22,896 nucleotides of DNA from Bacillota bacterium. GTDB taxonomy: Bacteria; Bacillota; Clostridia; Acetivibrionales; DSM-1351. Of the stretch, positions 13,764-21,970 are shown piece by piece. The notes under the pieces were generated by a model that did not search any database, was not told the origin of the DNA, and worked only from the letters and a program-made list of their open reading frames with translations. The DNA is taken from NCBI GenBank assembly GCA_023391425.1, contig JAEWAX010000023.1, positions 1 to 22,896 on the forward strand. The letters are read 5' to 3'. The position numbers and the translations under genes are program-made. Position 1 is the first letter of the stretch; the number at the start of each line of letters is the position of its first letter.

Positions 13764-16226
13764 ATGGGCATGAAATCAGAATTTGCTGGCCAATATTCAT
13801 CAAAGCAAAATGAACTGTTAGTATATGAAGGAGGTAGAACTTCTTCTATTATTTTAATGCTTAAAGGAAAGATGGATGTTTTCTTATCCCCTTTTGATAA
13901 TATACCTAATCCAGATGAATCAATCGTAGCTAAAAGTTGTCGCCTTTTTACCTTGGATCAAAACACTTTTTTAAGTATTAATGATGTTTTAAGAAATGGA
14001 CAAAATTCCTTCAGTTTAAAGTCAAAAGAAGCATGCATTTTATATGGCTTCCCTGCTACTTCCTTAAAAGAAATTCAAAATATAATAGCTACTCAAAAAG
14101 ACTACTCAACTTACATTGTATCTTCCTTGGCAACGCTAATAGACCTTAGTTTCAATGCTTATCAAAAGCTATTACCTATCTGTGAAAGTATAAATACATT
14201 AACACAGAATCTTTATGTTTATTATTGGGCAATTAAGGATAAATACTATTTTCAGCATACCGAGAACATAGAAAATCTTGAACTATACCAAAAGGTTTAT
14301 GAAACTGCCAAAAACTCTGATCACAGCTTTTTCCCTTTAGATTCAGAGTCTTTGCTAGCTCAATATGATATTTCAGATTCTCCAGATAATGAAGGTGAAA
14401 TAGATACTTCAGGTATTGAATACTTTTCAAGACTGCTAAACATACCTCTAGATCAACGAAAGGGCTTTTTTAATTGTGATGAGGTTGTATGTGAATATCA
14501 TATTCAGAAGGGTTCTGACTTTTTAGACTTTTTAACAAATGCAATCAAAAATCTTCTCTCTACACTGTTTAAAAACATTGATTGTCTTTACACATCATCT
14601 AGTAATCTCATCTTTACTTATGGTAAGATTGTTGTTGATTCAAAAGATGATAGAGAAGCAGCTTTAAATGTTCTAAATATACTAAAACAGTCAATTGACA
14701 TAATATCAAGTAATGTTGAAAAGCTACAAAATGAATTTGATTGTTTTACAACCTTAAATACTTCGGAACTAAATGAATACTTTGAAATAATAAAGTCAAA
14801 AGCTGCTATCACCCAATCTACCTTTAATTCAAATGATACCTTAGTAGATTCTGAATTACCACAGGAGTTAGAAAACAGTCTTGAGAAAATTTTAAAATAT
14901 TGCTCTTGTTCTCAAGAAATAATAGATAGCTTCAACAAAAGGCTCGGACAGTTTAGAGCTATAAAGGACAAAGCTTCAACAGATTCAGATGTCAGAGAAC
15001 TTCGCGCTTCTATCACAAGTGACTTTTTTGTTGTATATGAAGAAGCCTTCAAAAGATCTCAGAAGGAAACTCACTGCCCTAAACTAATTAGTATGTTTCT
15101 CAACTTCGGTTATATGGATGAACGTTTATTGACTAAAGAACAGACAATATCATTGTATAGACTTTGTGACAAGGAATATCCCGGCTCTGAATACCCCATT
15201 TATAGCACTAAAGGCTGGTTAGATAAGATATACAAAAATCAAAAAGACCCATCCATTAATGACTTTGGACAAGATTATTTTGATGTATTCAGAGATATGA
15301 AAAAGAGAAAAATTGTAACTGATCAAGATAAAGCTGCTTATGATAAAGATTTTAATGCAAAACTAAGTTTTGAGATAAACAATATGATTAAGACTAACCA
15401 GAAGGTTTGTCATGGACAAATGAGCACCTACTTCCCAATTCTACATAAAGATACCATTACCCGAGACTTAGATAAATCGGTAGTAACACCTACTAAAATA
15501 CAACGGGCTATTGATAATATATTAGCGGTTGATTTTTCTGTCTTCTACAGAGAGATTTGGTATAAGAACGAACTCAAAGGAATTGAAAAAGAGCCAATTA
15601 TGAAGGAAATCCTACCTGATATCATCATCGTTCCTACTTTTGGTTCCCGTGGCTCTATGTGGCAAGAAATAACTGGTAGAGGCAGAAACACTCCTGGAAG
15701 ATTTATTCTACCTGCTTTCACAGATGAGAATATTTCTGATATTGTTCTAAAGCTTATCGGTGCCTTCCGTTGGGAACTCTGCAGAACTATGATGGGAGTT
15801 TCATGGAATGATATTACTGAGAAATCCCTAACCTCGGAGTATACTGATTACATTCAGTTTTACAAAAAGAATCACGACCTTACAGAAGATGCAAAAAATA
15901 AGATAAAAGTTCAAATTCAAAAGAACAGGACTATGATGAAAGATATTTTCACAAGTGACTATGATACCTGGATTAATTATGAATCGAAAGGTGTACTACG
16001 TTTAAATAAAGTAGCACGTTCTATACTATTTCGTTATTGTATTTTACCAAAGGAAGACCGAAATGCACTTGCAAAGCAGCCTGCCTTTAGTGACTTGGCA
16101 ATGCAGCTAAATACTTCCAGAGCTAAAACAGCAAAATCTCTAGCTGGAAAATATGCTAAAATATTTAAGGATGAACCTATGGATAAGGATATGGAATTGA
16201 ATCTTATTTATTATAGGGATTTGTAA
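13764..16226 (+). CDS. Large protein with degenerate cNMP-binding-like N-terminus; function unknown
   Basis: I do not recognise this 820-aa protein. Residues ~1-125 look like a cyclic-nucleotide-binding (CRP-type) beta-barrel (NELLVYEGGRTSSIILMLKGKMDVF), but no FGE...RSA phosphate-binding cassette is visible, so nucleotide binding is doubtful. Residues ~130-480 are mostly helical with acidic and polar stretches. The C-terminal ~320 residues look the most constrained, with a hydrophobic strand and glycine-rich loop at 618 onward (PDIIIVPTFGSRGSMWQE, then GRGRNTPGRF), an FRWELCRTMMGVSW segment, and a helical end (SDLAMQLNTSRAKTAKSL) that could resemble a helix-turn-helix. No signal peptide or membrane segment, so probably cytoplasmic. 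ATG 13764 follows AAGGAG (13751-13756) by 7 nt. It is a single-gene unit bracketed by terminators. Confidence 0.85.
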   Translation: MGMKSEFAGQYSSKQNELLVYEGGRTSSIILMLKGKMDVFLSPFDNIPNPDESIVAKSCRLFTLDQNTFLSINDVLRNGQNSFSLKSKEACILYGFPATSLKEIQNIIATQKDYSTYIVSSLATLIDLSFNAYQKLLPICESINTLTQNLYVYYWAIKDKYYFQHTENIENLELYQKVYETAKNSDHSFFPLDSESLLAQYDISDSPDNEGEIDTSGIEYFSRLLNIPLDQRKGFFNCDEVVCEYHIQKGSDFLDFLTNAIKNLLSTLFKNIDCLYTSSSNLIFTYGKIVVDSKDDREAALNVLNILKQSIDIISSNVEKLQNEFDCFTTLNTSELNEYFEIIKSKAAITQSTFNSNDTLVDSELPQELENSLEKILKYCSCSQEIIDSFNKRLGQFRAIKDKASTDSDVRELRASITSDFFVVYEEAFKRSQKETHCPKLISMFLNFGYMDERLLTKEQTISLYRLCDKEYPGSEYPIYSTKGWLDKIYKNQKDPSINDFGQDYFDVFRDMKKRKIVTDQDKAAYDKDFNAKLSFEINNMIKTNQKVCHGQMSTYFPILHKDTITRDLDKSVVTPTKIQRAIDNILAVDFSVFYREIWYKNELKGIEKEPIMKEILPDIIIVPTFGSRGSMWQEITGRGRNTPGRFILPAFTDENISDIVLKLIGAFRWELCRTMMGVSWNDITEKSLTSEYTDYIQFYKKNHDLTEDAKNKIKVQIQKNRTMMKDIFTSDYDTWINYESKGVLRLNKVARSILFRYCILPKEDRNALAKQPAFSDLAMQLNTSRAKTAKSLAGKYAKIFKDEPMDKDMELNLIYYRDL

Positions 16227-16247
16227 AATCTTATTAATAAACTCAAC

Positions 16248-16293
16248 CTTAAAAAAGGACACATTGAATTTCTTCAATCTGTCCTTTTTTAAG
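16248..16293. terminator. Bidirectional terminator between convergent genes
   Basis: A 14-bp perfect stem (cttaaaaaaggaca, 16248-16261 / complement 16280-16293) with an inner 6-bp stem (attgaa / ttcaat) serves both the 820-aa gene and ridA. Confidence 0.9.
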
Positions 16294-16301
16294 CTCTAAT
16301 T

Positions 16302-16682
16302 TTATACCACAGCAACACATTCAATTTCAATCAATACATCCTTTGGTAATCTTGCGACTTCAACGCATGATCTTGCAGGAAAGTTCTTAGTAAAGTACTT
16401 CTTATAAACATCATTTATAGTTGCAAAATCATTCATGTTTTTAATGAAAACTGTTGTTTTAACCACATTTTCGAGACTTGCACCTGCTCCTGCCAGTACT
16501 TCTCCCAAGTTTTTCAGTGCCTGCTCCGCCTGTTCTACTACTCCTCCTGCTGCAACCTCACCAGTCGTTGGAACAACAGGTATTGCGCCCGAAGTATAAA
16601 TAACATTGCCAACCTTTACTGCTTGTGAATAAGGGCCTATAGCTGCAGGCGCCTTAGTTGTAGAAATTACTTCATAACTCAT
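16302..16682 (-). CDS. ridA: RidA family 2-iminobutanoate/2-iminopropanoate deaminase
   Basis: A 126-aa cytoplasmic protein that hydrolyses reactive enamine/imine intermediates released by PLP enzymes such as threonine dehydratase, protecting them from damage. The full family length is present, with the hallmark PARSCVEVARLPKDVLIEIE segment. Arg104 would bind the substrate carboxylate, and the Glu of IEIE (~119) is conserved. The GPYSQAV and YTSGAIPV segments line the trimer-interface pocket. ATG 16680-16682 has an AGGGA RBS. It is monocistronic with a consensus promoter ~100 nt upstream. Confidence 0.95.
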   Translation of the reverse strand: MSYEVISTTKAPAAIGPYSQAVKVGNVIYTSGAIPVVPTTGEVAAGGVVEQAEQALKNLGEVLAGAGASLENVVKTTVFIKNMNDFATINDVYKKYFTKNFPARSCVEVARLPKDVLIEIECVAVV

Positions 16683-16781
16683 AATTTATCCCTAGTGAGA
16701 TAATGTTAAGTATATAACCCACTAGATACTCACTTCCTCTCTTTTATTTATTTCTATAACAACTTTTTAACATTTAAACCA

Positions 16782-16810
16782 ATTATACTAGTTTACAAAT
16801 ATATTATCAA
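16782..16810 (-). promoter_or_regulatory. Sigma-A promoter of ridA
   Basis: Minus-strand -35 TTGATA (16805-16810), 17-nt spacer, -10 TATAAT (16782-16787), near consensus. An imperfect 20-bp palindrome (16806-16825, one mismatched pair) covers the -35 and could be an operator. This belongs to the 313-nt gap 16683-16995, whose other contents are the repeat fragment at 16834-16886 and an AT-rich leader to the + strand gene. Confidence 0.65.
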
Positions 16811-16833
16811 TTTAATTTAATTGATCTTATATA

Positions 16834-16886
16834 TACTGCTGCTTATTGAAGTAGGAGTATTAGCGTCGGTAGACATCGGACAAAAT
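16834..16886. repeat. Dispersed structured element, partial copy 3
   Basis: Matches one end of the copies at 9660-9784 and 21832-21956: the block tagacatcggacaaa (16871-16885) is nearly identical to copy 2, and the stem tactgctgc (16834-16842) / gcgtcggta (16863-16871) occupies the position of the copy 1 stem with different paired bases. The large hairpin half is absent. Confidence 0.6.
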
Positions 16887-16995
16887 CAATAACAATTCAA
16901 CCTGAAATTCGATAATTCATCTACTTATACTACAAGGTAACATAATACTCAAATACATAATATTATGGAATATAATACTATTAGGAGATGATTTT

Positions 16996-17640
16996 ATGTT
17001 ATTCCCTTACAAGAGATACCCATTTATAAGCCAAAATTCAGATACAATGTATCAGCCACCATCCGAATTACTTGAGCAACAATATGCTCAGCAAATGCCA
17101 CTGTCACAGTATTATCCACTGCAAGTTCCTTATGACATTTATGATGATACAGATATAGGTGGTATGTATCCTAATCCAAGGCAAAATCCTCAATTAAGCA
17201 ACAACCCCGTAACCACCAATATAGTTGTTTTTAAGGAATTAACAGCATATCCAAACTACGGGAACCCCAGCAGGAATGCAGATATTCTCTATAGCGGAAA
17301 CCGCGGCACATGGACCTTTGAAACACCGGCATTTTTATTTGTCCCAGGAAATCTAAGAGCCCGAATCATTATACGTGCTGTTCTAGATGACCATTCAAAT
17401 GTACCAGTTAACCGTTACTCTGCAAGAATTACAATCAACGGTACAGTCGTGCATAATGGAAGAGTACCCCTAGAGCATGGAACACCTGCAGGTGGCATAT
17501 TTACAAACTGGAGAGAATTGCCTTTCAATATCACCAATCAAAGAAGGGTAACCCGAGTGACAATAGAGAACACATCCACTACAGGCCCAAGTGACTGGAT
17601 TGCATTTGACTGGATGGAAATCAGGCTTCTACCTAGATAA
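16996..17640 (+). CDS. P/Q/Y-rich protein with C-terminal beta-sandwich-like domain; possible spore or surface coat protein
   Basis: A 214-aa protein I cannot assign to a named family. Residues ~1-75 are low complexity and rich in Pro, Gln, Tyr and Asn (for example EQQYAQQMPLSQYYPLQVPY). Residues ~78-214 look like a compact all-beta domain (VFKELTAYPNYGN..., RARIIIRAVLDD, YSARITINGTVVHNG, VTRVTIENTSTTGPSDWIAFDWMEIRLL), reminiscent of carbohydrate-binding jelly rolls. No signal peptide or membrane segment, which would suit a spore coat or exosporium protein assembled from the mother cell (inference from composition only). ATG 16996 follows AGGAGATG by a normal spacing. It stands alone, with a structured inverted repeat after its stop. 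A sporulation-sigma promoter could not be demonstrated. Confidence 0.8.
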   Translation: MLFPYKRYPFISQNSDTMYQPPSELLEQQYAQQMPLSQYYPLQVPYDIYDDTDIGGMYPNPRQNPQLSNNPVTTNIVVFKELTAYPNYGNPSRNADILYSGNRGTWTFETPAFLFVPGNLRARIIIRAVLDDHSNVPVNRYSARITINGTVVHNGRVPLEHGTPAGGIFTNWRELPFNITNQRRVTRVTIENTSTTGPSDWIAFDWMEIRLLPR

Positions 17641-17658
17641 AATCGATAACACTATATT

Positions 17659-17754
17659 GCTCTGAAAGTAAATGTTTGAAATAAACGGTTGTATTTTGCC
17701 AATTAAAAACACTTTTGTTTCACCTACAGTTTCAGCATTTACTTTCAATCGAGC
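17659..17754. repeat. Long inverted-repeat structure between convergent genes
   Basis: Perfect 12-bp arms (tgaaagtaaatg 17663-17674 / catttactttca 17736-17747) are extended by gctc (17659-17662) and gagc (17751-17754) and enclose ~60 nt that can itself fold (gaaataaa with tttgtttc). No terminal T-run, so it is not a standard terminator; it may be a small palindromic element or an RNA structure shared by the two 3' ends. Confidence 0.55.
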
Positions 17755-17778
17755 TCCCATATAATTTTTACTCTAATT

Positions 17779-19077
17779 TCAAATATCCTCAATATGTTTA
17801 TTCATTTTTATATGCTTAAAACTCTTCTTACTTGTAGCATAATCATCAACGATTTGCCCATTACCAAACAGCATGTACTTGTAGCTCGTTAACCCTTCAA
17901 GACCTACCGGCCCTCTTGCATGGAGCTTACTGGTACTGATACCCACCTCAGCCCCAAAGCCATACTTAAAGCCATCGCTAAACCTAGTAGATGCATTCCA
18001 AAAAACATTACCTGAATCAACAAGGTTCATAAATTTTAATGCATTATCCTTATCCTTCGTCACAATACTATCTGTATGCCCAGAGCCATAAGAATTAATA
18101 TGCTTTATAGCTTCATCAACATCAGCTACTAGTTTAATTGAAATAGTATAATCTAGGTATTCAGTTGCCCAATCTGCCTCACTAGCACGTTTTACTGATA
18201 TTATTTTCTGAGTTCCTTCATCTCCGAAAATCTCTACATTTTTCTTATCGAGCTCTTTTTTCAGAACTGGGAGGAATATATCAGCAATAGCCTCATTTAC
18301 AAGCAAAGTCTCAGTTGCATTACATACAGCAACATACTGTGTTTTTGAATCTACTGTTATTCGTGTCGCCATATCAATATCTGCAGCACTGTCAACGTAC
18401 ACATGACATATACCATCAGCATGCCCCATAACAGGTATTCTAGAATGGTCCATTATATAACGAACAAATTCATTTGATCCCCTTGGAATAACAAGGTCAA
18501 TATATTCATCCATTTTTAGCATTTCATTTACATCATCTCTACTCTCAAGAAGTGAAATCCACCCTTTTGGCAAACCTGCTGCTACTGATGCCTCTTCAAT
18601 AATACCAGCTAATACCTTATTTGTTTCTATTGCCTCTCTCCCACCCTTTAAAAGAACGCTGTTTCCACTCTTCAAACAAAGTGTAGAAATTTGAACAAGT
18701 GCATCTGGTCTAGATTCAAAAATGATTCCAACTACTCCTAGAGGACAAGTGACCCTGTATAATTCAAGCCCATCATCCAACAATGTAGAAAGTAGAGTTT
18801 TCCCGACAGGATCTTCCAGACCTATCAGGCTTTTTATACCTTCAACCACATCATTTACTTTCTTTTCATCAAATTTAAGACGTTTTAAAAGTGGAGTAGC
18901 TAAACTTTCTTCCTCACTTCTTTTCAAGTCTTTATTATTTGCAGCAATAATTCTATCCTTATTGCTAATCAAGGCTTCTGCAATTTTTGCAAGTGCATTA
19001 TTTTTGGTCTCAGGGTCTAAAGCAGCCATCTTGATTGCTGCATCACTAGCATTAACACATATTTGCTTTATATCCAT
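17779..19077 (-). CDS. proA: Gamma-glutamyl phosphate reductase
   Basis: A 432-aa cytoplasmic enzyme that reduces gamma-glutamyl phosphate to glutamate-5-semialdehyde with NADPH, the second step of proline synthesis. It belongs to the aldehyde dehydrogenase fold. Landmarks are CPLGVVGIIFESRPDA (111-126), LIPRG-like VIPRGSN, the catalytic Cys252 in TQYVAVCNATET, and the C-terminal LHARGPVGLEGLTSYKY. The reading frame extends 24 codons upstream, but the start is ATG 19075-19077, with AGGAGG 7 nt before it; the upstream stretch overlaps glpK and is not family-like. It lies 59 nt after glpK. proB (glutamate 5-kinase) is not in the window, which is unusual since proBA are often paired. Confidence 0.95.
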   Translation of the reverse strand: MDIKQICVNASDAAIKMAALDPETKNNALAKIAEALISNKDRIIAANNKDLKRSEEESLATPLLKRLKFDEKKVNDVVEGIKSLIGLEDPVGKTLLSTLLDDGLELYRVTCPLGVVGIIFESRPDALVQISTLCLKSGNSVLLKGGREAIETNKVLAGIIEEASVAAGLPKGWISLLESRDDVNEMLKMDEYIDLVIPRGSNEFVRYIMDHSRIPVMGHADGICHVYVDSAADIDMATRITVDSKTQYVAVCNATETLLVNEAIADIFLPVLKKELDKKNVEIFGDEGTQKIISVKRASEADWATEYLDYTISIKLVADVDEAIKHINSYGSGHTDSIVTKDKDNALKFMNLVDSGNVFWNASTRFSDGFKYGFGAEVGISTSKLHARGPVGLEGLTSYKYMLFGNGQIVDDYATSKKSFKHIKMNKHIEDI

Positions 19078-19136
19078 AACAAAACCTCCTACCAAGCCTT
19101 TATGGCTTTTAATATATAATAAAATTTGGACTAATC

Positions 19137-20633
19137 TCAAATATCCCACTTCATAGATCGCTCAACAGCCTTTTTCCACTTTATATATAACGCATCAAAG
19201 TGCTTCTTATTTCCAGATGGCTCAAATATCTTGTCTAAATTCCAAGCATTAATAATTTCTTCCTTTGAATTCCACAGCCCGACACCGAGGCCCGCCAAGT
19301 AAGCAGCCCCTAATGCTGTGGTTTCCCTTATCATTGGTCTTAATACTGTTATATCTAATATATCGGCTTGAAATTGCATTAGAAACTCGCTAACACTTGC
19401 TCCACCATCAACCTTAAGCTCATTAAGCTCAATTCCTGAGTCTAATCTCATTGCCTCAAGTACGTCCCTACTCTGGTATGCAATTGACTCAAGTGTAGCC
19501 CTAATAATATGTTTTCTATTTGTGCCCCTAGTCATTCCAATAATAGTTCCTCTGGCATACATATCCCAATACGGAGCACCAAGTCCTGTAAAAGCGGGAA
19601 CGACGTAAACCCCACCAGTATCTGCTACTTTTTCCGCCTCTATATCACTCTGATGTGCATTGTCTATAATTCCAAGCTCATCTCTAAGCCATTGGATAGC
19701 AGCTCCTGCATTAAAAACGCTTCCCTCTAGTGCATACTCCACTTCATTACCTATACCCCATGCTATGGTAGTGAGCAGATGATTTTTGGATTCAATAGGT
19801 TTATTTCCAGTATTCATTAGTATGAAGCAGCCCGTTCCATATGTGTTCTTGGCATCGCCCGGTTTGAAGCAAGCTTGCCCAAATAACGCTGCATGTTGGT
19901 CTCCCGCCATTCCAGCAATAGGAATTTTAACACCAAGAATATCCTCGGTAGTATAGGCACAGATTCCAGATGAAGAAACTACTTTGGGAAGCATTGCGGT
20001 TGGTATCCCTAGCTCCTTTAGAAGCTCATCATCCCACTTGAGTTCTTTAATATTATAAAGCATAGTTCTGGACGCATTTGAATAATCTGTTACATGGCTC
20101 TTTCCACCAGATAGATTCCAAACAAGCCAGGTATCTATTGTACCTGCTAGCAGTTCATCTTTATTAGCCTTTTCTCTGGCCCCCTCTACATTATCTAAAA
20201 TCCATTTTATCTTAGTTCCAGAAAAATATGCATCAATGACTAAGCCTGTTTTATTCTTTATTGTATCACCCAGACCACTTATCTTCAAATTGTCACATAT
20301 ATCAGAAGTCCTTCTGCATTGCCAAACAATTGCATTGTATATTGGCTTTCCTGTTAGTCTATCCCAAACAACCACTGTTTCTCTCTGATTAGTAATTCCA
20401 ATACAGGCTATATTCTCAGGGCTAATATCCGCATCTGTAATTGCACCCCTAATTGCTGCTAATTGGTCATTGTAAATACTTGTGGCATCATGTTCAACCC
20501 ATCCTGGTTGTGGATATAACTGTTGTAAGGGAACACTCTTCATCCCTACTATTTTGCCAGTTAAATTATCAAATATCACAGCTCTAGAACTGGTAGTTCC
20601 CTGATCAACTGATAATATATATCTTTTTTGCAT
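19137..20633 (-). CDS. glpK: Glycerol kinase
   Basis: A 498-aa FGGY-family kinase converting glycerol and ATP to glycerol-3-phosphate. The N-terminal ATPase signature is LSVDQGTTSSRAVIFD (7-22). Substrate-contact segments include NQRETVVVWDR (82-92), WQCRRT, the catalytic Asp region GMAGDQHAALFGQ (~241-253) and YGTGCFILMNTG. The C-terminal FGGY-type signature surrounds LKVDGGASVSEFLMQFQADIL. At the position where many Firmicutes GlpK carry a HPr-phosphorylated His, this protein has Tyr227 (CAYTTED). It has its own promoter and may be co-transcribed with proA 59 nt downstream. No glycerol facilitator or glycerol-3-phosphate dehydrogenase gene is adjacent. Confidence 0.96.
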   Translation of the reverse strand: MQKRYILSVDQGTTSSRAVIFDNLTGKIVGMKSVPLQQLYPQPGWVEHDATSIYNDQLAAIRGAITDADISPENIACIGITNQRETVVVWDRLTGKPIYNAIVWQCRRTSDICDNLKISGLGDTIKNKTGLVIDAYFSGTKIKWILDNVEGAREKANKDELLAGTIDTWLVWNLSGGKSHVTDYSNASRTMLYNIKELKWDDELLKELGIPTAMLPKVVSSSGICAYTTEDILGVKIPIAGMAGDQHAALFGQACFKPGDAKNTYGTGCFILMNTGNKPIESKNHLLTTIAWGIGNEVEYALEGSVFNAGAAIQWLRDELGIIDNAHQSDIEAEKVADTGGVYVVPAFTGLGAPYWDMYARGTIIGMTRGTNRKHIIRATLESIAYQSRDVLEAMRLDSGIELNELKVDGGASVSEFLMQFQADILDITVLRPMIRETTALGAAYLAGLGVGLWNSKEEIINAWNLDKIFEPSGNKKHFDALYIKWKKAVERSMKWDI

Positions 20634-20668
20634 ACTACATAATCCCCTTATGTATATTAATTCATTCT

Positions 20669-20697
20669 ATTATAATATAATTTAAACCTTTATCCAA
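20669..20697 (-). promoter_or_regulatory. Sigma-A promoter of glpK
   Basis: Minus-strand -35 TTGGAT (20692-20697), 17-nt spacer, -10 TATAAT (20669-20674), about 36 nt before the glpK ATG. Confidence 0.65.
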
Positions 20698-20744
20698 TTG
20701 TAATAATAATTTACATTAAAATAATAGTATTTTTTATAAAGGGG

Positions 20745-21068
20745 TTATATAACATTTATACTAAGTGTCAAAATTAATTCAAACACATAAACTGCTATTA
20801 TTGCACAAACAGCAACTTGCAGTAAACTCCTCTCAAAATACGCCAACACAGAAGCTACTACAAGTCCAGCAATAGCAGATGACAAGTGCCCTGTGGAGAA
20901 TAATATGTCTGGAAAAATCATTGCTCCCAAAACTGCAAATGGTACATAACTAAGAAATGTAGTAAGAAATCGTGATTGTATTTTATTCTTGAAGATAGCC
21001 AAAGGAGCTACTCTCGGTAAATATGTAACAATTGCCATTAATAGCACTGCGACTAACGTTTTAACCAT
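20745..21068 (-). CDS. azlD: AzlD family branched-chain amino-acid transport subunit
   Basis: A 107-aa, very hydrophobic protein with about four membrane segments, the small partner of AzlC in branched-chain amino-acid (and azaleucine) efflux. Family landmarks are the N-terminal TYLPRVAPLAIF and the FLSYVPFAVLGAMIFPDIL segment. Its ATG (21066-21068) overlaps the azlC stop by 8 nt, so the two are translationally coupled. Export of excess valine, leucine or isoleucine is the usual role; the exact substrate is not readable here. Confidence 0.92.
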   Translation of the reverse strand: MVKTLVAVLLMAIVTYLPRVAPLAIFKNKIQSRFLTTFLSYVPFAVLGAMIFPDILFSTGHLSSAIAGLVVASVLAYFERSLLQVAVCAIIAVYVFELILTLSINVI

Positions 21069-21807
21069 TTTCTACGTCCTCCATAGGAAAGAACTTTGCA
21101 CCTAAGGTACATGCAATTACTGTAGCGATAATTATTCTCCATCCCCCTGAAATAACAGAGAAAAAAGGTATCCATTTTAGAAGAGAACTTACAAATATAG
21201 CGCATGCTACCACAACGAGAGCTGCTTTAGATTTTTTTGCAGCAGGTATTACCAGCGCAATAAACATAGCATAGAGCGCTATACCCATTGAATTTTGTAA
21301 CGTTTCAGGCAGCAGTGTACACACAATTGCGCCTGCTGCTGTTCCTAATGCCCAGCCAATGTATGGTAAAACCTCAAGTCCCGTCATAAATGCAAAAGTA
21401 ATATCCTTCTTTTGCATGGCAGCGACTGTAAAGGTCTCATCTGTAACGCCGAAAGCCATAGTCCATCTCTTTAAATTTGACATGCCTTGTTTAATTTTCT
21501 GTGATAGCGATAATGACATTAGCATATATCTGATATTAATAACAAAGGTAGTAACAGTTATTTCAACGTACCCAGCCCCAGCTATTATCAGGTTTGTTCC
21601 TGCAAATTGCCCTGCTGATGTGAGATTAGTCATTGATATCAATATTACAATCCAAACCGGGATACCCCCGTTTACAGCCATTAACCCAAATGTAAATGAA
21701 ACAGGGAAATATCCTAATGCAATAGGGATACCTTGCTTAGCTCCATCTAAGAAATCATGCATGCTCTTCTTTTTAGTCACATTAAATGTTTTCTGAATAG
21801 TTCTCAT
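21061..21807 (-). CDS. azlC: AzlC family branched-chain amino-acid exporter, large subunit
   Basis: A 248-aa multi-spanning membrane protein, main subunit of the AzlCD exporter. Family landmarks are FLDGAKQGIPIALGYFPVSFTFG (~19-41), TSAGQFAGTNLI, NIRYMLMSLSLSQK and AFGVTDETFTVA. ATG 21805-21807 has a weak AGGG RBS 9-12 nt upstream; an internal ATG at residue 16 is possible but less likely. azlD follows with an 8-nt overlap. It lies downstream of a 388-nt structured intergenic region with a dispersed-element copy ending 24 nt before the start codon. Confidence 0.93.
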   Translation of the reverse strand: MRTIQKTFNVTKKKSMHDFLDGAKQGIPIALGYFPVSFTFGLMAVNGGIPVWIVILISMTNLTSAGQFAGTNLIIAGAGYVEITVTTFVINIRYMLMSLSLSQKIKQGMSNLKRWTMAFGVTDETFTVAAMQKKDITFAFMTGLEVLPYIGWALGTAAGAIVCTLLPETLQNSMGIALYAMFIALVIPAAKKSKAALVVVACAIFVSSLLKWIPFFSVISGGWRIIIATVIACTLGAKFFPMEDVENG

Positions 21808-21831
21808 TTCAACAAACCCTTTATATAATAA

Positions 21832-21956
21832 TAAGCAGATTCCTAAGACTCAAGGGGAGCCACTTTTTGCTCCCACTGAGTCTTAGAAATCGCAATCCAA
21901 GGTCGTACCGTTTATAGACTCAGTATATTAGCGGTTGTAGACATCGGACAAACAGT
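21832..21956. repeat. Dispersed structured element, copy 2
   Basis: Homologous to 9660-9784. It has a long hairpin (ctaagactca 21843-21852 with tgagtcttag 21877-21886, plus an inner gggagc/gctccc stem) and a shorter stem (accgt 21907-21911 / gcggt 21931-21935) at the place of the copy 1 9-bp stem. Read on the minus strand it ends 24 nt before the azlC ATG. Confidence 0.75.
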
Positions 21957-21970
21957 ATTATAACATATAA

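Noticed and set aside
16930..16985. SigE/SigK promoter before the P/Q/Y-rich protein gene
   Set aside because: CATA-like motifs are present but no correctly spaced -35/-10 pair could be defended in such AT-rich DNA.
19090..19115. Hairpin between glpK and proA
   Set aside because: Only a 5-bp stem (aagcc/ggctt) with no T-run; too weak to call a terminator.
19078..19149. Upstream in-frame extension of proA
   Set aside because: No RBS, it overlaps the glpK end, and it is not part of the ProA family; ATG 19077 has an ideal AGGAGG.
18722..19156. 145-aa class antisense ORFs opposite proA, azlC (21359-21796) and the ABC ATPase (8264-8581)
   Set aside because: They mirror well-conserved genes, lack ribosome sites, and have the Ser/Ile-rich composition typical of antisense shadows.
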